Shown: positions 9,001 to 18,031, counted from the stretch's first letter. The stretch is 64,000 nt of DNA from Atopobium sp. oral taxon 810 str. F0209 (GCF_000466405.1 NZ_KE952935.1:104051-168050), one strand, 5' to 3'. Program-made: numbers and translations. Notes: generated by a model from the letters alone, not told the origin.

Positions 9001-10284
9001 ATGCCTGATATCCCTATGACCTCGCAAGAGTGCAAGCGAGCAATCGAGGGTCTTTCGCACCAAATCGAAAATTATGCAAAACTTTTGGTTCGTGTGGGTT
9101 GTTCGATTAGGCCAGGTCAAGAGTTTGTGGTTTCTGCTCCTGTTGAGTGTGCTGACTTTGCTCGTCGTGTAGTTAAAGCGGGTTATGAGGCTGGTGCAGG
9201 TCACGTTACGGTGATTTGGGCTGATGATGCGATTACGCGTATGGAGTATGAAAACGTCGATATCTCCTGGTTTGAACACACACCCAGCTGGAAACGCGAG
9301 CAACTCAACAGCCTTGCCGAAGCGGGTGCGGCATTTCTTTTTCTTGAAGGCACTGATCCTGCAATATTGGCAGGTATAGACCCTGCAAAACCAGCCGCTG
9401 CGCACCGTTCGCGCAATCTTGAATGCAAATCATTCCGCGACGGCATGGACTTTGGTCGTAATGTGTGGTGTATTGCGGGTGTGCCTGTTGAGGCATGGGC
9501 AAAGAAGGTCTTCCCAGGGATGTCTGCTGAGGAGGCAGTCTATCACCTGTGGGTGGCAATTCTGTCCGTTGCTCGCTCTGATGGTAACGACCCTCAGGGT
9601 GCTTGGGAAACACACAACGCCACCTTTGAAAAGAACAAACGCCTGCTTAATACCGCAAAATACGATCGCCTGCGTTATCGTTCTTCTAACGGAACCAATT
9701 TAATTGTGGGCCTGAATCCAAATGGGATTTGGGAGGGCGGTGCAGGTCGCACCAAGGATGGCACGGTTTTCTTCCCCAATATTCCCACTGAGGAAGTCTT
9801 TACGACACCTGATCGCATGCGTGTTGATGGCATTGTGTACTCTGCATTGCCACTTGTCCATGCTGGCCAAATCGTGCGCGACTTCTGGTTGCGTTTTGAG
9901 ACTGGTCGTGTTGTTGAGTTTGACGCTGCTGAGGGTAGAGAGGTACTTGAGCACATTATCAAGACGGATGAAGGTGCATGCCGACTGGGTGAGTGCGCGT
10001 TAATCTCCAAAAGCACGCCCATTAGGCAGTCAGGCTTGCTTTTCTATGACACGCTTTACGATGAGAACGCTAGCTGTCATCTTGCGTTGGGTATGGGCTT
10101 TCCCGAGTGTATCGAAGGTGGCCTTGAAATGGACAAAGATCAGCTTGTCGCCGCAGGCGTCAATCAAAGTGCAACTCACGTAGACTTTATGATTGGCTCT
10201 GACGACATGGATATTTGGGGTGTGAACAAAGATGGCTCTGAAACCCCCATCTTTGTTCATGGTCAATGGTCTTGGGAAAGCTAG
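9001..10284 (+). CDS. M29-family aminopeptidase (AmpS/PepS type)
   Basis: 427 aa, near the usual ~410 aa of the family. M29 enzymes are cytoplasmic, co-catalytic metal aminopeptidases that remove N-terminal residues from peptides. Visible motifs: PNIPTEEVFTTP (about 260), GECALI and LFYDTLYDENASCHLALG (about 330-360), and HVDFMIGSDDMDIWG near the C-terminus. These hold the Glu, His, Tyr and Asp ligands of the family. ATG at 9001 follows a purine-rich GAGGGGAGAAGGAG run; ATG at 9016 is an alternative. It lies 30 bp before peptidase T and probably shares its transcript, forming a peptide-utilisation pair. No anomalies. Confidence 0.92.
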   Translation: MPDIPMTSQECKRAIEGLSHQIENYAKLLVRVGCSIRPGQEFVVSAPVECADFARRVVKAGYEAGAGHVTVIWADDAITRMEYENVDISWFEHTPSWKREQLNSLAEAGAAFLFLEGTDPAILAGIDPAKPAAAHRSRNLECKSFRDGMDFGRNVWCIAGVPVEAWAKKVFPGMSAEEAVYHLWVAILSVARSDGNDPQGAWETHNATFEKNKRLLNTAKYDRLRYRSSNGTNLIVGLNPNGIWEGGAGRTKDGTVFFPNIPTEEVFTTPDRMRVDGIVYSALPLVHAGQIVRDFWLRFETGRVVEFDAAEGREVLEHIIKTDEGACRLGECALISKSTPIRQSGLLFYDTLYDENASCHLALGMGFPECIEGGLEMDKDQLVAAGVNQSATHVDFMIGSDDMDIWGVNKDGSETPIFVHGQWSWES

Positions 10285-10312
10285 AGTTACAACAATACTA
10301 CGGAGGCGTGTT

Positions 10313-11548
10313 ATGCGTGCCTATGAAAGGCTACTGAAATACGTAAGCTACCCCACTGGATCTAATCCTGAGGCGACTGAAGTGCCAAGCAACCCAGATG
10401 AGTTTATTTTTGCTCGCGATCTAGCCACAGAGATGGAAACCTTGGGTTTTGCACATGTTGGTGTAGATGAGCACTGTTACGTACGCGGCACTATTCCTGC
10501 GAATATCGAGAATTACGATGGTCCCGTCCTTGGTCTTGTTGTTCATATTGATGTGTCGAGTGCAGCTGCTTATACCGATATTAAGCCTCAGGTGATTCAC
10601 TATACAGGTGGTGACCTCGTACAAGATGCCGAGAAAGCCTATGTGGTAAGTCGCGATGACTACCCCTTCCTGGCTCGCTATGAAGGGATGGATATTGTGA
10701 CCTCCGATGGCACCACCTTACTCGGTGCCGATGATAAAGCAGGCGTGTCGGAGATCATGACTCTGGCCGAACAATTGCAGGCTGATCCCACCATTAAGCA
10801 TGGCACCATTGAAGTGTGCTTTACTCCCGACGAAGAAATTGGTCGTGGCAGCGATTTCTTTAATATTGAGGGGTTTAATGCTGATGTGGCCTATACCGTT
10901 GATGGTGAGGCATTTGGTGAGGTGCAGGGCGAGACCTTCAACGCGTTGAGTGCGGTCGTGCGCATTAACGGCTTTAGCATCCATCCTGGTTCAGCGAAAA
11001 ACATGATGAAGAATGCTTGTCGTATCGCCTGCGAGTTTGATGGTTTGATTCCTGATAGTGAAACCCCTGAGCATACCGAGGGTTATGAAGGTTTCTATCA
11101 CCTGATCGAAATGAAGGGTGATGTTGAGCGGATGGATTTGGACTACATCATCCGCGACCATGATTTGGCTTTAGCACAGGGACGTGCTGAGCATATGCAT
11201 AGAATCGCTGAGTTCCTCAATAGCAAATATGGTGAAGGCACAGTCGAGGTCAGCATTGAAGAATCCTACAGAAGTATGATTGAGATTATCAACGAACACC
11301 CACGCCTCTTAGAACTGCCTATTCAGATTTTGAAAGATATGGGAGTTGAGGCGGATACCAGTCCCATTCGTGGTGGTACTGATGGCGCAACTCTTTCCTT
11401 TAAGGGTTTGCCCTGCCCCAATCTCGGTGTTGGTGGCCATAATTTCCATGGTCGCAAAGAGTTCGCGGTTGTTCAGTCGATGGATTCTGTTGTTGAGTTG
11501 CTCGTTCGTTTGGTCCAAGCAATTGCCAATGAACCCAAGACTTTATAG
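10313..11548 (+). CDS. pepT: Peptidase T (tripeptide aminopeptidase, M20B)
   Basis: 411 aa from ATG 10313, which has GGAGG seven nt upstream. A longer frame from 10232 overlaps the M29 gene and is rejected. PepT is a cytoplasmic zinc tripeptidase. Motifs: VVHIDVSS (metal His and Asp), LLGADDKAG (bridging Asp), TPDEEIGRG (general base Glu and ligand Glu), YTVDGE, and the C-terminal RGGTDGATLSFKGLP with GGHNFHGRKEF carrying the last His. Length and motif order match the family. It is the second gene of the peptidase pair, followed by tRNA-Lys. Confidence 0.95.
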   Translation: MRAYERLLKYVSYPTGSNPEATEVPSNPDEFIFARDLATEMETLGFAHVGVDEHCYVRGTIPANIENYDGPVLGLVVHIDVSSAAAYTDIKPQVIHYTGGDLVQDAEKAYVVSRDDYPFLARYEGMDIVTSDGTTLLGADDKAGVSEIMTLAEQLQADPTIKHGTIEVCFTPDEEIGRGSDFFNIEGFNADVAYTVDGEAFGEVQGETFNALSAVVRINGFSIHPGSAKNMMKNACRIACEFDGLIPDSETPEHTEGYEGFYHLIEMKGDVERMDLDYIIRDHDLALAQGRAEHMHRIAEFLNSKYGEGTVEVSIEESYRSMIEIINEHPRLLELPIQILKDMGVEADTSPIRGGTDGATLSFKGLPCPNLGVGGHNFHGRKEFAVVQSMDSVVELLVRLVQAIANEPKTL

Positions 11549-11609
11549 TAGGTTTGCACGAAAAAAATTCATATCGAGCTACTTGTTCGTATCATAAAAG
11601 TCCGCGGCG

Positions 11610-11618
11610 TGGTAAAAT
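11610..11618 (+). promoter_or_regulatory. Extended -10 promoter of tRNA-Lys
   Basis: TGGTAAAAT, pattern TG-N-TAAAAT, 22 bp before the mature tRNA. A short palindrome (GCCACGCGTGGC) follows in the leader. No clear -35. Confidence 0.5.
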
Positions 11619-11640
11619 CGCCACGCGTGGCAAAGCGCAA

Positions 11641-11716
11641 GGGTCGTTAGCTCAGTTGGTAGAGCAGGGGACTTTTAATCCCAAGGTCGTGGGTTCGATT
11701 CCCACACGACCCACCA
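11641..11716 (+). tRNA. tRNA-Lys(TTT)
   Basis: Acceptor GGGTCGT pairs with ACGACCC, discriminator A, encoded CCA. Anticodon loop CTTTTAA gives anticodon TTT. Confidence 0.96.
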
Positions 11717-11724
11717 GAAAGTAC

Positions 11725-11754
11725 AAGGTCAGAGCTTCGGCTCTGACCTTTTTT
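11725..11754 (+). terminator. Intrinsic terminator of tRNA-Lys
   Basis: AAGGTCAGAGC (11725-11735), loop TTCG, perfect complement 11740-11750, then a T-run to 11754. Confidence 0.9.
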
Positions 11755-11835
11755 ATGTCCAAGTGACACGAAGTGGCAAATAGCGGCATATAGGAAAATG
11801 CGCGCCCGAGGCATATGTATAACCACTAAATGACC

Positions 11836-11999
11836 GATGAAAAAGACACTTTTCAGCACATGCAAGTTCACTATTTGGAGCACAGGTGGGATACCAACCA
11901 CAAACACAACCACAGATGGTTCAAGTTTCGAAGTAAGCAAGCGTAAAACGCTGGTCATTTTTTTCGCAAGTCCGAAGGATGAACCATCTAGCGAAACGA
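11836..11999 (+). repeat. Dispersed tRNA-associated element, copy A
   Basis: About 120 bp (11836-11951) match, by eye at roughly 80-85 percent, the reverse complement of 42250-42366. Shared words include GATGAAAAAGACAC, GGAGCACAGGTGG and CCACAGATGGTTCAAG. Both copies also keep an internal inverted pair, AGATGGTTCA (11914-11923) and TGAACCATCT (11980-11989). The element sits just beyond the terminator of tRNA-Lys. Function unknown. Confidence 0.8.
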
Positions 12000-12102
12000 A
12001 CCATCTATCGAAATTTTGACAGCGCAGGAAAAGGGTCACTGTGCACCGCCCCACCCCAAAAGCCCCCTCGTTCATCGCCTACTTGGGAAAAGCCCATCGT
12101 TT

Positions 12103-12162
12103 ATCCCACTCGCAAAGGGCTCTTATTTCATCATCCCACTTGCAAAGGGTTCCTTTTTTCAC
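12103..12162. repeat. Imperfect 30-bp tandem repeat
   Basis: Two units, each starting ATCCCACT, then C or T, then GCAAAGGG; the second half is more diverged. Confidence 0.55.
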
Positions 12163-12204
12163 GTTTTGCTCCACAAAATGCCTGGTAAATTTTAGGTTGG
12201 TGGG

Positions 12205-12277
12205 GAATTATGAACCCAATTCACCGTCTGCTGATGAATTATGAACCGAATTCCGATGGAGCTGATGAATTGTGAAC
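12205..12277. repeat. 31-bp tandem repeat, two units and a partial third
   Basis: Units at 12205-12235 and 12236-12266 both start GAATTATGAACC and end GCTGAT. A partial unit GAATTGTGAAC follows at 12267. They carry the TGAACC word found in other intergenic repeats of this window. Confidence 0.7.
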
Positions 12278-12493
12278 TCTTTTTGCATGTTGCAGGTCTG
12301 CACCGTACTACGTACCACGTTGCGAGGCTGTGCGTGGTCTGCTTCTTAACAACTTAGGGGTGTGTCAGAAGCTATCTCAGGCCCTGTGTAAGACACGTAA
12401 TCAGACACACTTTTTCTATATGCCAAAACCCACTGAATTCCCTTAGAGTCTTGAGATTACAGAGGTTTGCTTCAATAAAAAGAAATGTATTCG

Positions 12494-12583
12494 AAAACAT
12501 CCACACTATTATTGCAATATGTAACATTTGACCAGTTAATAAAATAAATAAGTGAATTGTATGCTTAATAGTGTGGATGTTTT
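12494..12583. repeat. 18-bp perfect inverted repeat with 54-nt AT-rich loop
   Basis: AAAACATCCACACTATTA at 12494-12511 and its exact complement at 12566-12583. The enclosed 54 bp are AT-rich and non-coding. This resembles a miniature inverted-repeat element or a large hairpin; there is no flanking duplication that I can see. Confidence 0.75.
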
Positions 12584-12799
12584 TGCGGTCAAAAAATAAA
12601 AAATCGGTTTTCCAAGACCGTTATTTTGTCAGGTCAGGGCTGTAAGAATTAAAGCAGTTTTTAACCTTATGAGTAGAAGCACTAATAAATCTGCAGGTAA
12701 AAAGCGGTGTTTTCGAGCTAGATTTCTCTACCGTGAAGATAGGGCATTTTTCTTATTGCAGTATAAAATGTCGCAGAAGCTGCTTTGCGCCTCTTAAAC

Positions 12800-12822
12800 G
12801 CGCTCTGAGCGCTTGGTTTTTT
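12800..12822 (+). terminator. Weak terminator-like hairpin upstream of purB
   Basis: GCGCT-CTG-AGCGC followed by TTGGTTTTTT. The stem is only 5 bp, and no gene upstream needs it, so it could be a remnant or an attenuator. Confidence 0.35.
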
Positions 12823-12967
12823 AGTTGGAATATCGCGTCGTACAAGCGAGATATGTATTGCCACTATATTCAAGCTGAGCTTTGCATATGGGATGTGCTG
12901 CTTTGTCTAGACTTTCCGTTTGCTGCGCTAGAATTGATACGCAGGTTACCTCGGTGAAAGGATGCAG

Positions 12968-14311
12968 ATGATCGGTCGCTATGCCCGCCCTGAGATGGGA
13001 GACATCTTTGAACTTGAGAACAAGTATGCCATCTGGCAAGAAATCGAAGTGTTAGCCTGCGAAGCTCAGGCAGAGCTGGGCGAGACGGGTATTACACCCG
13101 AAGAAGCCGCCTATATCCGCGCCCATGCAAAATTTAATCGCGAAGAAGTAGATGCCATCGAGGCAGTTACCAACCACGATGTCATTGCATTTTTGACCAA
13201 TATGGGTTCCTATATTGATGAAGAAATCCCCGAGGGTGAGCCAAAGCCTAGTCGTTGGGTTCACTTTGGAATGACAAGTTCCGATCTTGGTGATACTGCG
13301 CTTTGTTATCAGCTAACCCAAGCCACTGACCTGCTTATTGAAGACGTGCGTAAGTTGGGTGAGATTTGCCGCCACCGTGCGTTTGAAGAGCGAAATACCC
13401 TTTGCGTTGGACGTACCCACGGCATCCATGCTGAGCCAATGACTTTTGGTATGAAGTTTGGTAGCTGGGCGTGGGAACTTTATCGCGATTTACAGCGTTT
13501 GCAAGATGCGCGCGCCAACGTTGCTTTTGGTGCAATTAGCGGTGCCGTGGGTACTTACTCTTCTATTGACCCCTTCGTAGAACAGTATGTCTGTGAGCAT
13601 CTTGGTCTTACCGCAGACCCCCTGTCCACTCAGGTGGTTAGTCGCGACCACCATGCATATCTTGCTGGTGTTCTTGCGACTACCGCAGCCACTTGTGAGC
13701 GCATTGCTACTGAGGTCCGAAACCTCCAAAAAACCGATACGCTTGAGGCGGAAGAGCCTTTCCGCAAGGGACAAAAAGGCAGTTCGGCTATGCCTCACAA
13801 GCGCAATCCTATTACGGTTGAGAAAGTGTGTGGTCTTAGCCGCATTGTCAAAGCAAACGCTCAGGTTGCCTTTGATAACGTTGCGCTTTGGCACGAGCGC
13901 GATATCTCACATAGCTCTGCCGAGCGTGTCGCAATGGCGGACTCTTTTATTGCGCTTGACCATATGTTCCAATGTCTCATTCGCATCATTGATGGCTTAA
14001 TTTTGTATCCAGAGCAAATGAAGGCAAATCTCAACAAAACGCGTGGCCTCATCTACTCTTCCAAAGTTCTGCTTGCTTTTGTGGAGACTGGTATTACGCG
14101 CGAAGCCGCCTATGCCATTGTTCAGCGCAATGCTATGGATACGTGGCATGATGTGCAGCAGGTGCGCCAAGGCCCCAGTTTCCGCGAACGTCTTGAAGCT
14201 GATCCTGAGTGCACGTTGAGTGCGGAGCAGCTCGACTCAATCTTTGATCCAAGAGCATTTCTCAAGCGTTCAGACATCCTATTTGATCGTCTGGAAGATT
14301 TGAGCTTTTAG
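12968..14311 (+). CDS. purB: Adenylosuccinate lyase
   Basis: 447 aa from ATG 12968; AAAGG lies six nt upstream, and the resulting N-terminus MIGRYARPEM matches the family better than the ATG at 12962. It catalyses fumarate release from SAICAR and from adenylosuccinate in purine synthesis. The fumarase/aspartase superfamily signature GSSAMPHKRNP is at about residues 273-283. Earlier conserved segments are HFGMTSSDLGDT (about 100) and GRTHGIHAEPMTFG (about 148). Domain length is normal. It stands alone with a long repeat-rich upstream region, away from the purE-purM-purN unit. The Tat lipoprotein gene follows after 24 bp. Confidence 0.97.
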   Translation: MIGRYARPEMGDIFELENKYAIWQEIEVLACEAQAELGETGITPEEAAYIRAHAKFNREEVDAIEAVTNHDVIAFLTNMGSYIDEEIPEGEPKPSRWVHFGMTSSDLGDTALCYQLTQATDLLIEDVRKLGEICRHRAFEERNTLCVGRTHGIHAEPMTFGMKFGSWAWELYRDLQRLQDARANVAFGAISGAVGTYSSIDPFVEQYVCEHLGLTADPLSTQVVSRDHHAYLAGVLATTAATCERIATEVRNLQKTDTLEAEEPFRKGQKGSSAMPHKRNPITVEKVCGLSRIVKANAQVAFDNVALWHERDISHSSAERVAMADSFIALDHMFQCLIRIIDGLILYPEQMKANLNKTRGLIYSSKVLLAFVETGITREAAYAIVQRNAMDTWHDVQQVRQGPSFRERLEADPECTLSAEQLDSIFDPRAFLKRSDILFDRLEDLSF

Positions 14312-14335
14312 TTTTTCTGGTAAAAGGGGAAAGAC

Positions 14336-15568
14336 ATGCCTTTCAAAAAATGGCCTAGCATTACTCGCCGTGGCCTATTTAAAGCAACTGCGATCACAGG
14401 TGTGACTGCAGGAGCCATAAGCATTCTTGCTGGCTGTTCTCATCCCAGCGATGAGGATGCTGAAGCCCCTGTTGTCGTAGATAAAAACAAGGCTCACTAT
14501 GTCATCAATCCTGAAACCAATGAAAGCGTCTACTCAGTTACTGACCTGCCAATTAGCGAGGACAAAACCTACAACCTTCCTCTAGGTAGTGTACTGCGTC
14601 CGGGCGATGGTGATTGGCTTGCGATGACTTCGGTGGGAACTACTTCAAAGCCTGCAATTTTGGGTGCAGCTCTCAGTGTATCTGCAGGTACTGTGTCCAA
14701 CGTAGTTACTTCTACGGTAACAGGTGATACTCCGAGTATTGCAATTTTTGATGTGCGTTGTTCTGATTCGACATATGCTTGGGTCGAGATGGATTTGCTT
14801 ACCAAGTCCTGGGCGCTCTATGCCGCGCCTTTTTCTAATGGTGAGCTTACTGGTACCAGCTCAACCTTATGGAAAGCAAACTCAAACTGGGATCCTCCTC
14901 GCATGGCGGTCGCCGGGGACAAGGTTATCTGGCAAGTTATGCCGTCCAAAACAGGCAATAAAACCACAGAGAATTCTCGCTGCTACTTATGGAAGCTCGG
15001 CTCATCTGAAGCTCGCGTGGTAGTTGAGTCTCCTGGCCGTTTTGCAACAGGCCCTGAGATTTCGGGTACTACCGTTACCATGTCGCTGCGCGTGCATGCA
15101 TCCAAGGGAGTGTTTTACGGCATTACGGCATATTCCCTCGACGACAATCTCAAAACTGTCGTGGACCAGCTGGTTCTCCCTCAAAGTGTCAGTCCTATGT
15201 TTGCTGTGCGTATAGGCGAGAAATTTGTTTTCTCCATTGAGGCAAGCTATGCTGCAGGCGGTCTTCTTGCATCAATGGGTACCTATATTGGCGCAAGTGA
15301 TGGACCTTTTGTCGTGTTACCGCGCGAGCCCGCTGCTGAGGTTGCGGGAAAAGACGGTCTCTACATTGTGAAGAGTCGTTCTTCTTACTTTGTTATCAAT
15401 ACGGAGAAGGAGCGCTACTCAACCCTATCTGCAGCGGATCGTACAGTAGACTACGGTGATTTTCCTGCTCGTGATGGAGAGTGCAAGACTTTCGTTAGCT
15501 TTGCAACGGTCAAAGATGCCACAACAGGTTATCCTGCGTCAGTTGAAGTGCGTACTTTTCAGCTTTAA
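14336..15568 (+). CDS. Tat-exported lipoprotein of unknown function
   Basis: 410 aa. The N-terminus has a twin-arginine motif (TRRGLFK, residues about 10-16), a hydrophobic stretch, and a lipobox (LAGC, Cys at about residue 33). So it should be exported folded and anchored outside the membrane. The mature part is rich in beta-prone segments with recurring motifs around Trp and Gly (SVLRPGDGDWLAMTSVGT, STYAWVEMDLLTKSWALYAA), reminiscent of a beta-propeller, but I recognise no family. GGGGAAAGAC precedes the ATG. It follows purB closely, while the next genes have their own promoter. Function unknown. Confidence 0.8.
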   Translation: MPFKKWPSITRRGLFKATAITGVTAGAISILAGCSHPSDEDAEAPVVVDKNKAHYVINPETNESVYSVTDLPISEDKTYNLPLGSVLRPGDGDWLAMTSVGTTSKPAILGAALSVSAGTVSNVVTSTVTGDTPSIAIFDVRCSDSTYAWVEMDLLTKSWALYAAPFSNGELTGTSSTLWKANSNWDPPRMAVAGDKVIWQVMPSKTGNKTTENSRCYLWKLGSSEARVVVESPGRFATGPEISGTTVTMSLRVHASKGVFYGITAYSLDDNLKTVVDQLVLPQSVSPMFAVRIGEKFVFSIEASYAAGGLLASMGTYIGASDGPFVVLPREPAAEVAGKDGLYIVKSRSSYFVINTEKERYSTLSAADRTVDYGDFPARDGECKTFVSFATVKDATTGYPASVEVRTFQL

Positions 15569-15647
15569 ATACAGCTAGCTTAAGCTGTTGCTTAGAAAAA
15601 TCCGTAGGATTATCACTAAGGCATGTCTTTCCAGAAATACGCAGGCG

Positions 15648-15656
15648 TGCTAAAAT
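15648..15656 (+). promoter_or_regulatory. Extended -10 promoter of the two-component operon
   Basis: TGCTAAAAT, pattern TG-N-TAAAAT, about 94 bp before the response regulator ATG. No strong -35. Confidence 0.45.
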
Positions 15657-15749
15657 ATGTGGTGATTGTGTGGGTGTTTTGCGAAGATTGGCGCCTTGGA
15701 CATGTTTATATAAACCGAGGCTTAACAAATTGAAACTAAGGAGAGCGAC

Positions 15750-16472
15750 ATGGCAGCTGATGAAAAGAGGATTCTACTCGTTGAGGATGAGAAGACCATT
15801 CGTGATGCTGTTGCGGCGTACCTTGAGCGCGAAGGCTATGCCGTACGCGGTGTTGGTGATGGTCAAAGTGCCCTTGAGGAATTTGAAAAGCATTCCTTTG
15901 ATTTGATTGTGCTTGACTTGATGTTGCCCAAACTTTCAGGCGAGCGTGTTTGCCGTACCATTCGCGAGACCTCTAATGTGCCTATCATTATGTTGACGGC
16001 AAAGGGTGAGGTAGAGGACCGTATTATTGGTCTTGAGCTTGGTGCGGATGACTATCTGATTAAACCTTTCTCACCACGCGAGCTAGTTGCCCGCGTGCGC
16101 GCCTTGTTGCGTCGCGCTCATGCCGAGAATGAGCCCGCACTTGAGGTGCTTGACTTTGACGATTTAGTCATTGATATCACTGGTCACAAGGTGCTTGTTG
16201 ACAATCAAGAAGTTGATCTGACGGCTTCTGAATTCAAGCTGCTTACCACACTTGCTCGCTTCCCTGGTCGCGTGTATACGCGCATGGAGCTGGTTGAAAA
16301 GGTTCTCGGCTATGATTTTGAGGGTTACGAGCGCACTATCGACTCTCATGTTAAGAATCTTCGTGCCAAGCTGGGAGACGACCCCCGCCACCCTCGTTGG
16401 CTCTACACCGTTCATGGTGTTGGATATAGGTTTGAGGCGCCAAGCAAGTCTGATGACGAGGCGGCGAACTAA
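15750..16472 (+). CDS. OmpR/PhoB-family response regulator
   Basis: 240 aa. The receiver domain (about 6-120) has acidic pocket ED (12-13), phospho-acceptor D56 in LIVLDLMLPKLSG, Thr in MLTAKGE and the conserved Lys in YLIKPFSP. A winged-helix DNA-binding domain (about 140-232) follows, with LTASEFKLL, RTIDSHVKNLRAKL and YTVHGVGYRF. The ribosome site AAGGAGAGCGAC precedes the ATG. It lies three nt before its histidine kinase and should be its phosphorylation partner. Targets and signal are not visible. Confidence 0.95.
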   Translation: MAADEKRILLVEDEKTIRDAVAAYLEREGYAVRGVGDGQSALEEFEKHSFDLIVLDLMLPKLSGERVCRTIRETSNVPIIMLTAKGEVEDRIIGLELGADDYLIKPFSPRELVARVRALLRRAHAENEPALEVLDFDDLVIDITGHKVLVDNQEVDLTASEFKLLTTLARFPGRVYTRMELVEKVLGYDFEGYERTIDSHVKNLRAKLGDDPRHPRWLYTVHGVGYRFEAPSKSDDEAAN

Positions 16473-16475
16473 GTT

Positions 16476-17984
16476 TTGTCCGACCTCTTTGATGTAGGCA
16501 GAGGTAATGAAAGCAGGTCCCATGAGGATTCGCGTCGTGGGACCTACAATACTATGCGTCCGGAACCACAATCACGCCCGTCAGGTTCATTTCAATTGCG
16601 CACAGCGGTCCTTTTTGCTGTCACAGCTATTATGACGGCGGTTGTGCTCTCGATGGTACTTGCCTATGTATGGGAGGATCAGTTCCAAGGTTACGCACGT
16701 AGTAATATGGAGCGCATTGTACGCTCTACAGCAGATACGCTTGGTGCCCACTATGACCAAGTGGGTGGCTGGAGTGCCGATTCAGAGAGTTTTGTCAAAA
16801 CCATCGTTGGTGAATATGGGCAGATTGGTGTTTTGGTACAAGACTCTGCTGGGCGCAAAATTTATGACAGTGCTGACAAAGGCGATGGTAAAGCAGAACA
16901 AGAAAAAGTTGCCAAATCTTTGAGCGCTGTGACCGCAAAAGTGAAAGCCAGCAGTGGTCGCGAGGTGGGCACTGTTCGTATGTGGGCGAGAGACTCAAGC
17001 TCTTTGCTTACCGAGACGGACGCACGATTTCGTACAGATTCGTATAACGCAATTGTATGGGCGGCGCTGATTGCTGTGGCGATCGCCTTGGTTATGGGTG
17101 TGTTTTTCTCACGTTCGCTCGTGCGACCGATTAACCGCATTACCTCGACTGCGCGCCAAATTCGCAATGGCGATCTTACTGCGCGTACTAAGCTTTCGGG
17201 TGATGATGAGATTGGTCGCCTAGGTGAGACTTTTGATGAGATGGCAACAGGTCTTGAGCGTGATATCAAGCACGAGCGTCGTCTTACGGGAGATGTTGCC
17301 CACGAGCTGCGTACGCCTCTGATGGCAATTCAGGCTACGGTGGAGGCAATGCAAGATGGTGTGTTGCCTGCTGATGAAGAGCATCTGCAGACAGTGGATG
17401 ATGAAGTGCGCCGACTGTCTCGTCTAGTTGATGCTATGCTCCATCTTTCGCGTCTTGAAAATGGTAAAACGCAATTCCATCCCGAGCACACTGATATTGT
17501 TTATCTGGTACGTAGTTTGGTATCGATGCAGGAGCGTCTCTTTGCTGGTAAGGGCCTACGTCTTGCTTTTGACGATAAGACGCCACATCACGAGCTTTAT
17601 GCCGACGTAGATCCTGATGGTATTCGTGAGGCGATCACCAACCTTATGTCTAATGCTATGCGCTATACACCTGAAGGCGGTTGGGTGTTGGTGACTGTGG
17701 AATCTGACCACGATGACGTGCTGATTTCAGTGCGCGATACAGGTATTGGTATTGCCAAAGAAGAGATCCCCAGGACCTTCTCACGTTTTTGGCGTTCGGC
17801 CGCGGGGCGCGAGCGCGCCTCGGGAGGTCTAGGCGTTGGGCTTGCTATTACCAAAGGCATCATTGACCTACACAATGGCACCATTTCTGTGAAATCCGAG
17901 TTGGGGCATGGCACCACTTTTACCATGCGCATTCCCACTGATCAGTCTCGTCATGGTCGCAAGCAGGATTCCACCGAGGAATAG
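16476..17984 (+). CDS. Sensor histidine kinase (HAMP, HisKA, HATPase)
   Basis: 502 aa if it starts at TTG 16476; an ATG at 16554 would give 476 aa and neither has a strong ribosome site. Two membrane helices (about 42-65 and 188-210) bracket an extracytoplasmic sensor of about 120 residues. Then come HAMP (about 210-262), HisKA with the phospho-accepting His in DVAHELRTP (about 275), and a catalytic domain with N-box NLMSNAMRYTP, DTGIGIAKEE, FSRFWR and GGLGVGLAI. It pairs with the adjacent response regulator. The last codons and stop lie in the first unit of a tandem repeat (17970-18031). Confidence 0.93.
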   Translation: MSDLFDVGRGNESRSHEDSRRGTYNTMRPEPQSRPSGSFQLRTAVLFAVTAIMTAVVLSMVLAYVWEDQFQGYARSNMERIVRSTADTLGAHYDQVGGWSADSESFVKTIVGEYGQIGVLVQDSAGRKIYDSADKGDGKAEQEKVAKSLSAVTAKVKASSGREVGTVRMWARDSSSLLTETDARFRTDSYNAIVWAALIAVAIALVMGVFFSRSLVRPINRITSTARQIRNGDLTARTKLSGDDEIGRLGETFDEMATGLERDIKHERRLTGDVAHELRTPLMAIQATVEAMQDGVLPADEEHLQTVDDEVRRLSRLVDAMLHLSRLENGKTQFHPEHTDIVYLVRSLVSMQERLFAGKGLRLAFDDKTPHHELYADVDPDGIREAITNLMSNAMRYTPEGGWVLVTVESDHDDVLISVRDTGIGIAKEEIPRTFSRFWRSAAGRERASGGLGVGLAITKGIIDLHNGTISVKSELGHGTTFTMRIPTDQSRHGRKQDSTEE

Positions 17985-18031
17985 GAACTTCCACTAAGGA
18001 ATGGGAACGCTCCACTAAGGAATAGAAACGC
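17970..18031. repeat. Three tandem 20-21 bp repeats spanning the kinase stop codon
   Basis: Units start at 17970, 17990 and 18011 with TCCAC, then CGAGG or TAAGG, then AAT. The first unit carries the kinase stop codon TAG at 17982-17984, and the other two are intergenic. Confidence 0.7.

Larger units (their letters stand above)
11755..12967. other. 1.2-kb non-coding, repeat-rich stretch between tRNA-Lys and purB
   Basis: No gene is supported here. Open frames on either strand either run through the tRNA or lack a ribosome site. The stretch holds one copy of the tRNA-associated dispersed element (11836-11999), a 30-bp tandem repeat (12103-12162), a 31-bp tandem repeat (12205-12277), an 18-bp perfect inverted repeat (12494-12583) and a weak terminator (12800-12822). 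A TAGAAT at 12930-12935 may be the purB -10 box. I looked for a purine riboswitch and saw none. Confidence 0.7.

Noticed and set aside
11647..12075. 142-codon minus-strand frame with a partner at 42123-42551
   Set aside because: Both share a hydrophobic peptide (IPPVLQI), but only because both cross the dispersed repeat; each frame runs through a tRNA gene.
12733..12957. 74-codon frame just upstream of purB
   Set aside because: GTG start without ribosome site, odd composition, and it ends in the purB leader.
12301..12967. Purine riboswitch before purB
   Set aside because: I looked for the three-helix core and conserved loops and did not find them.
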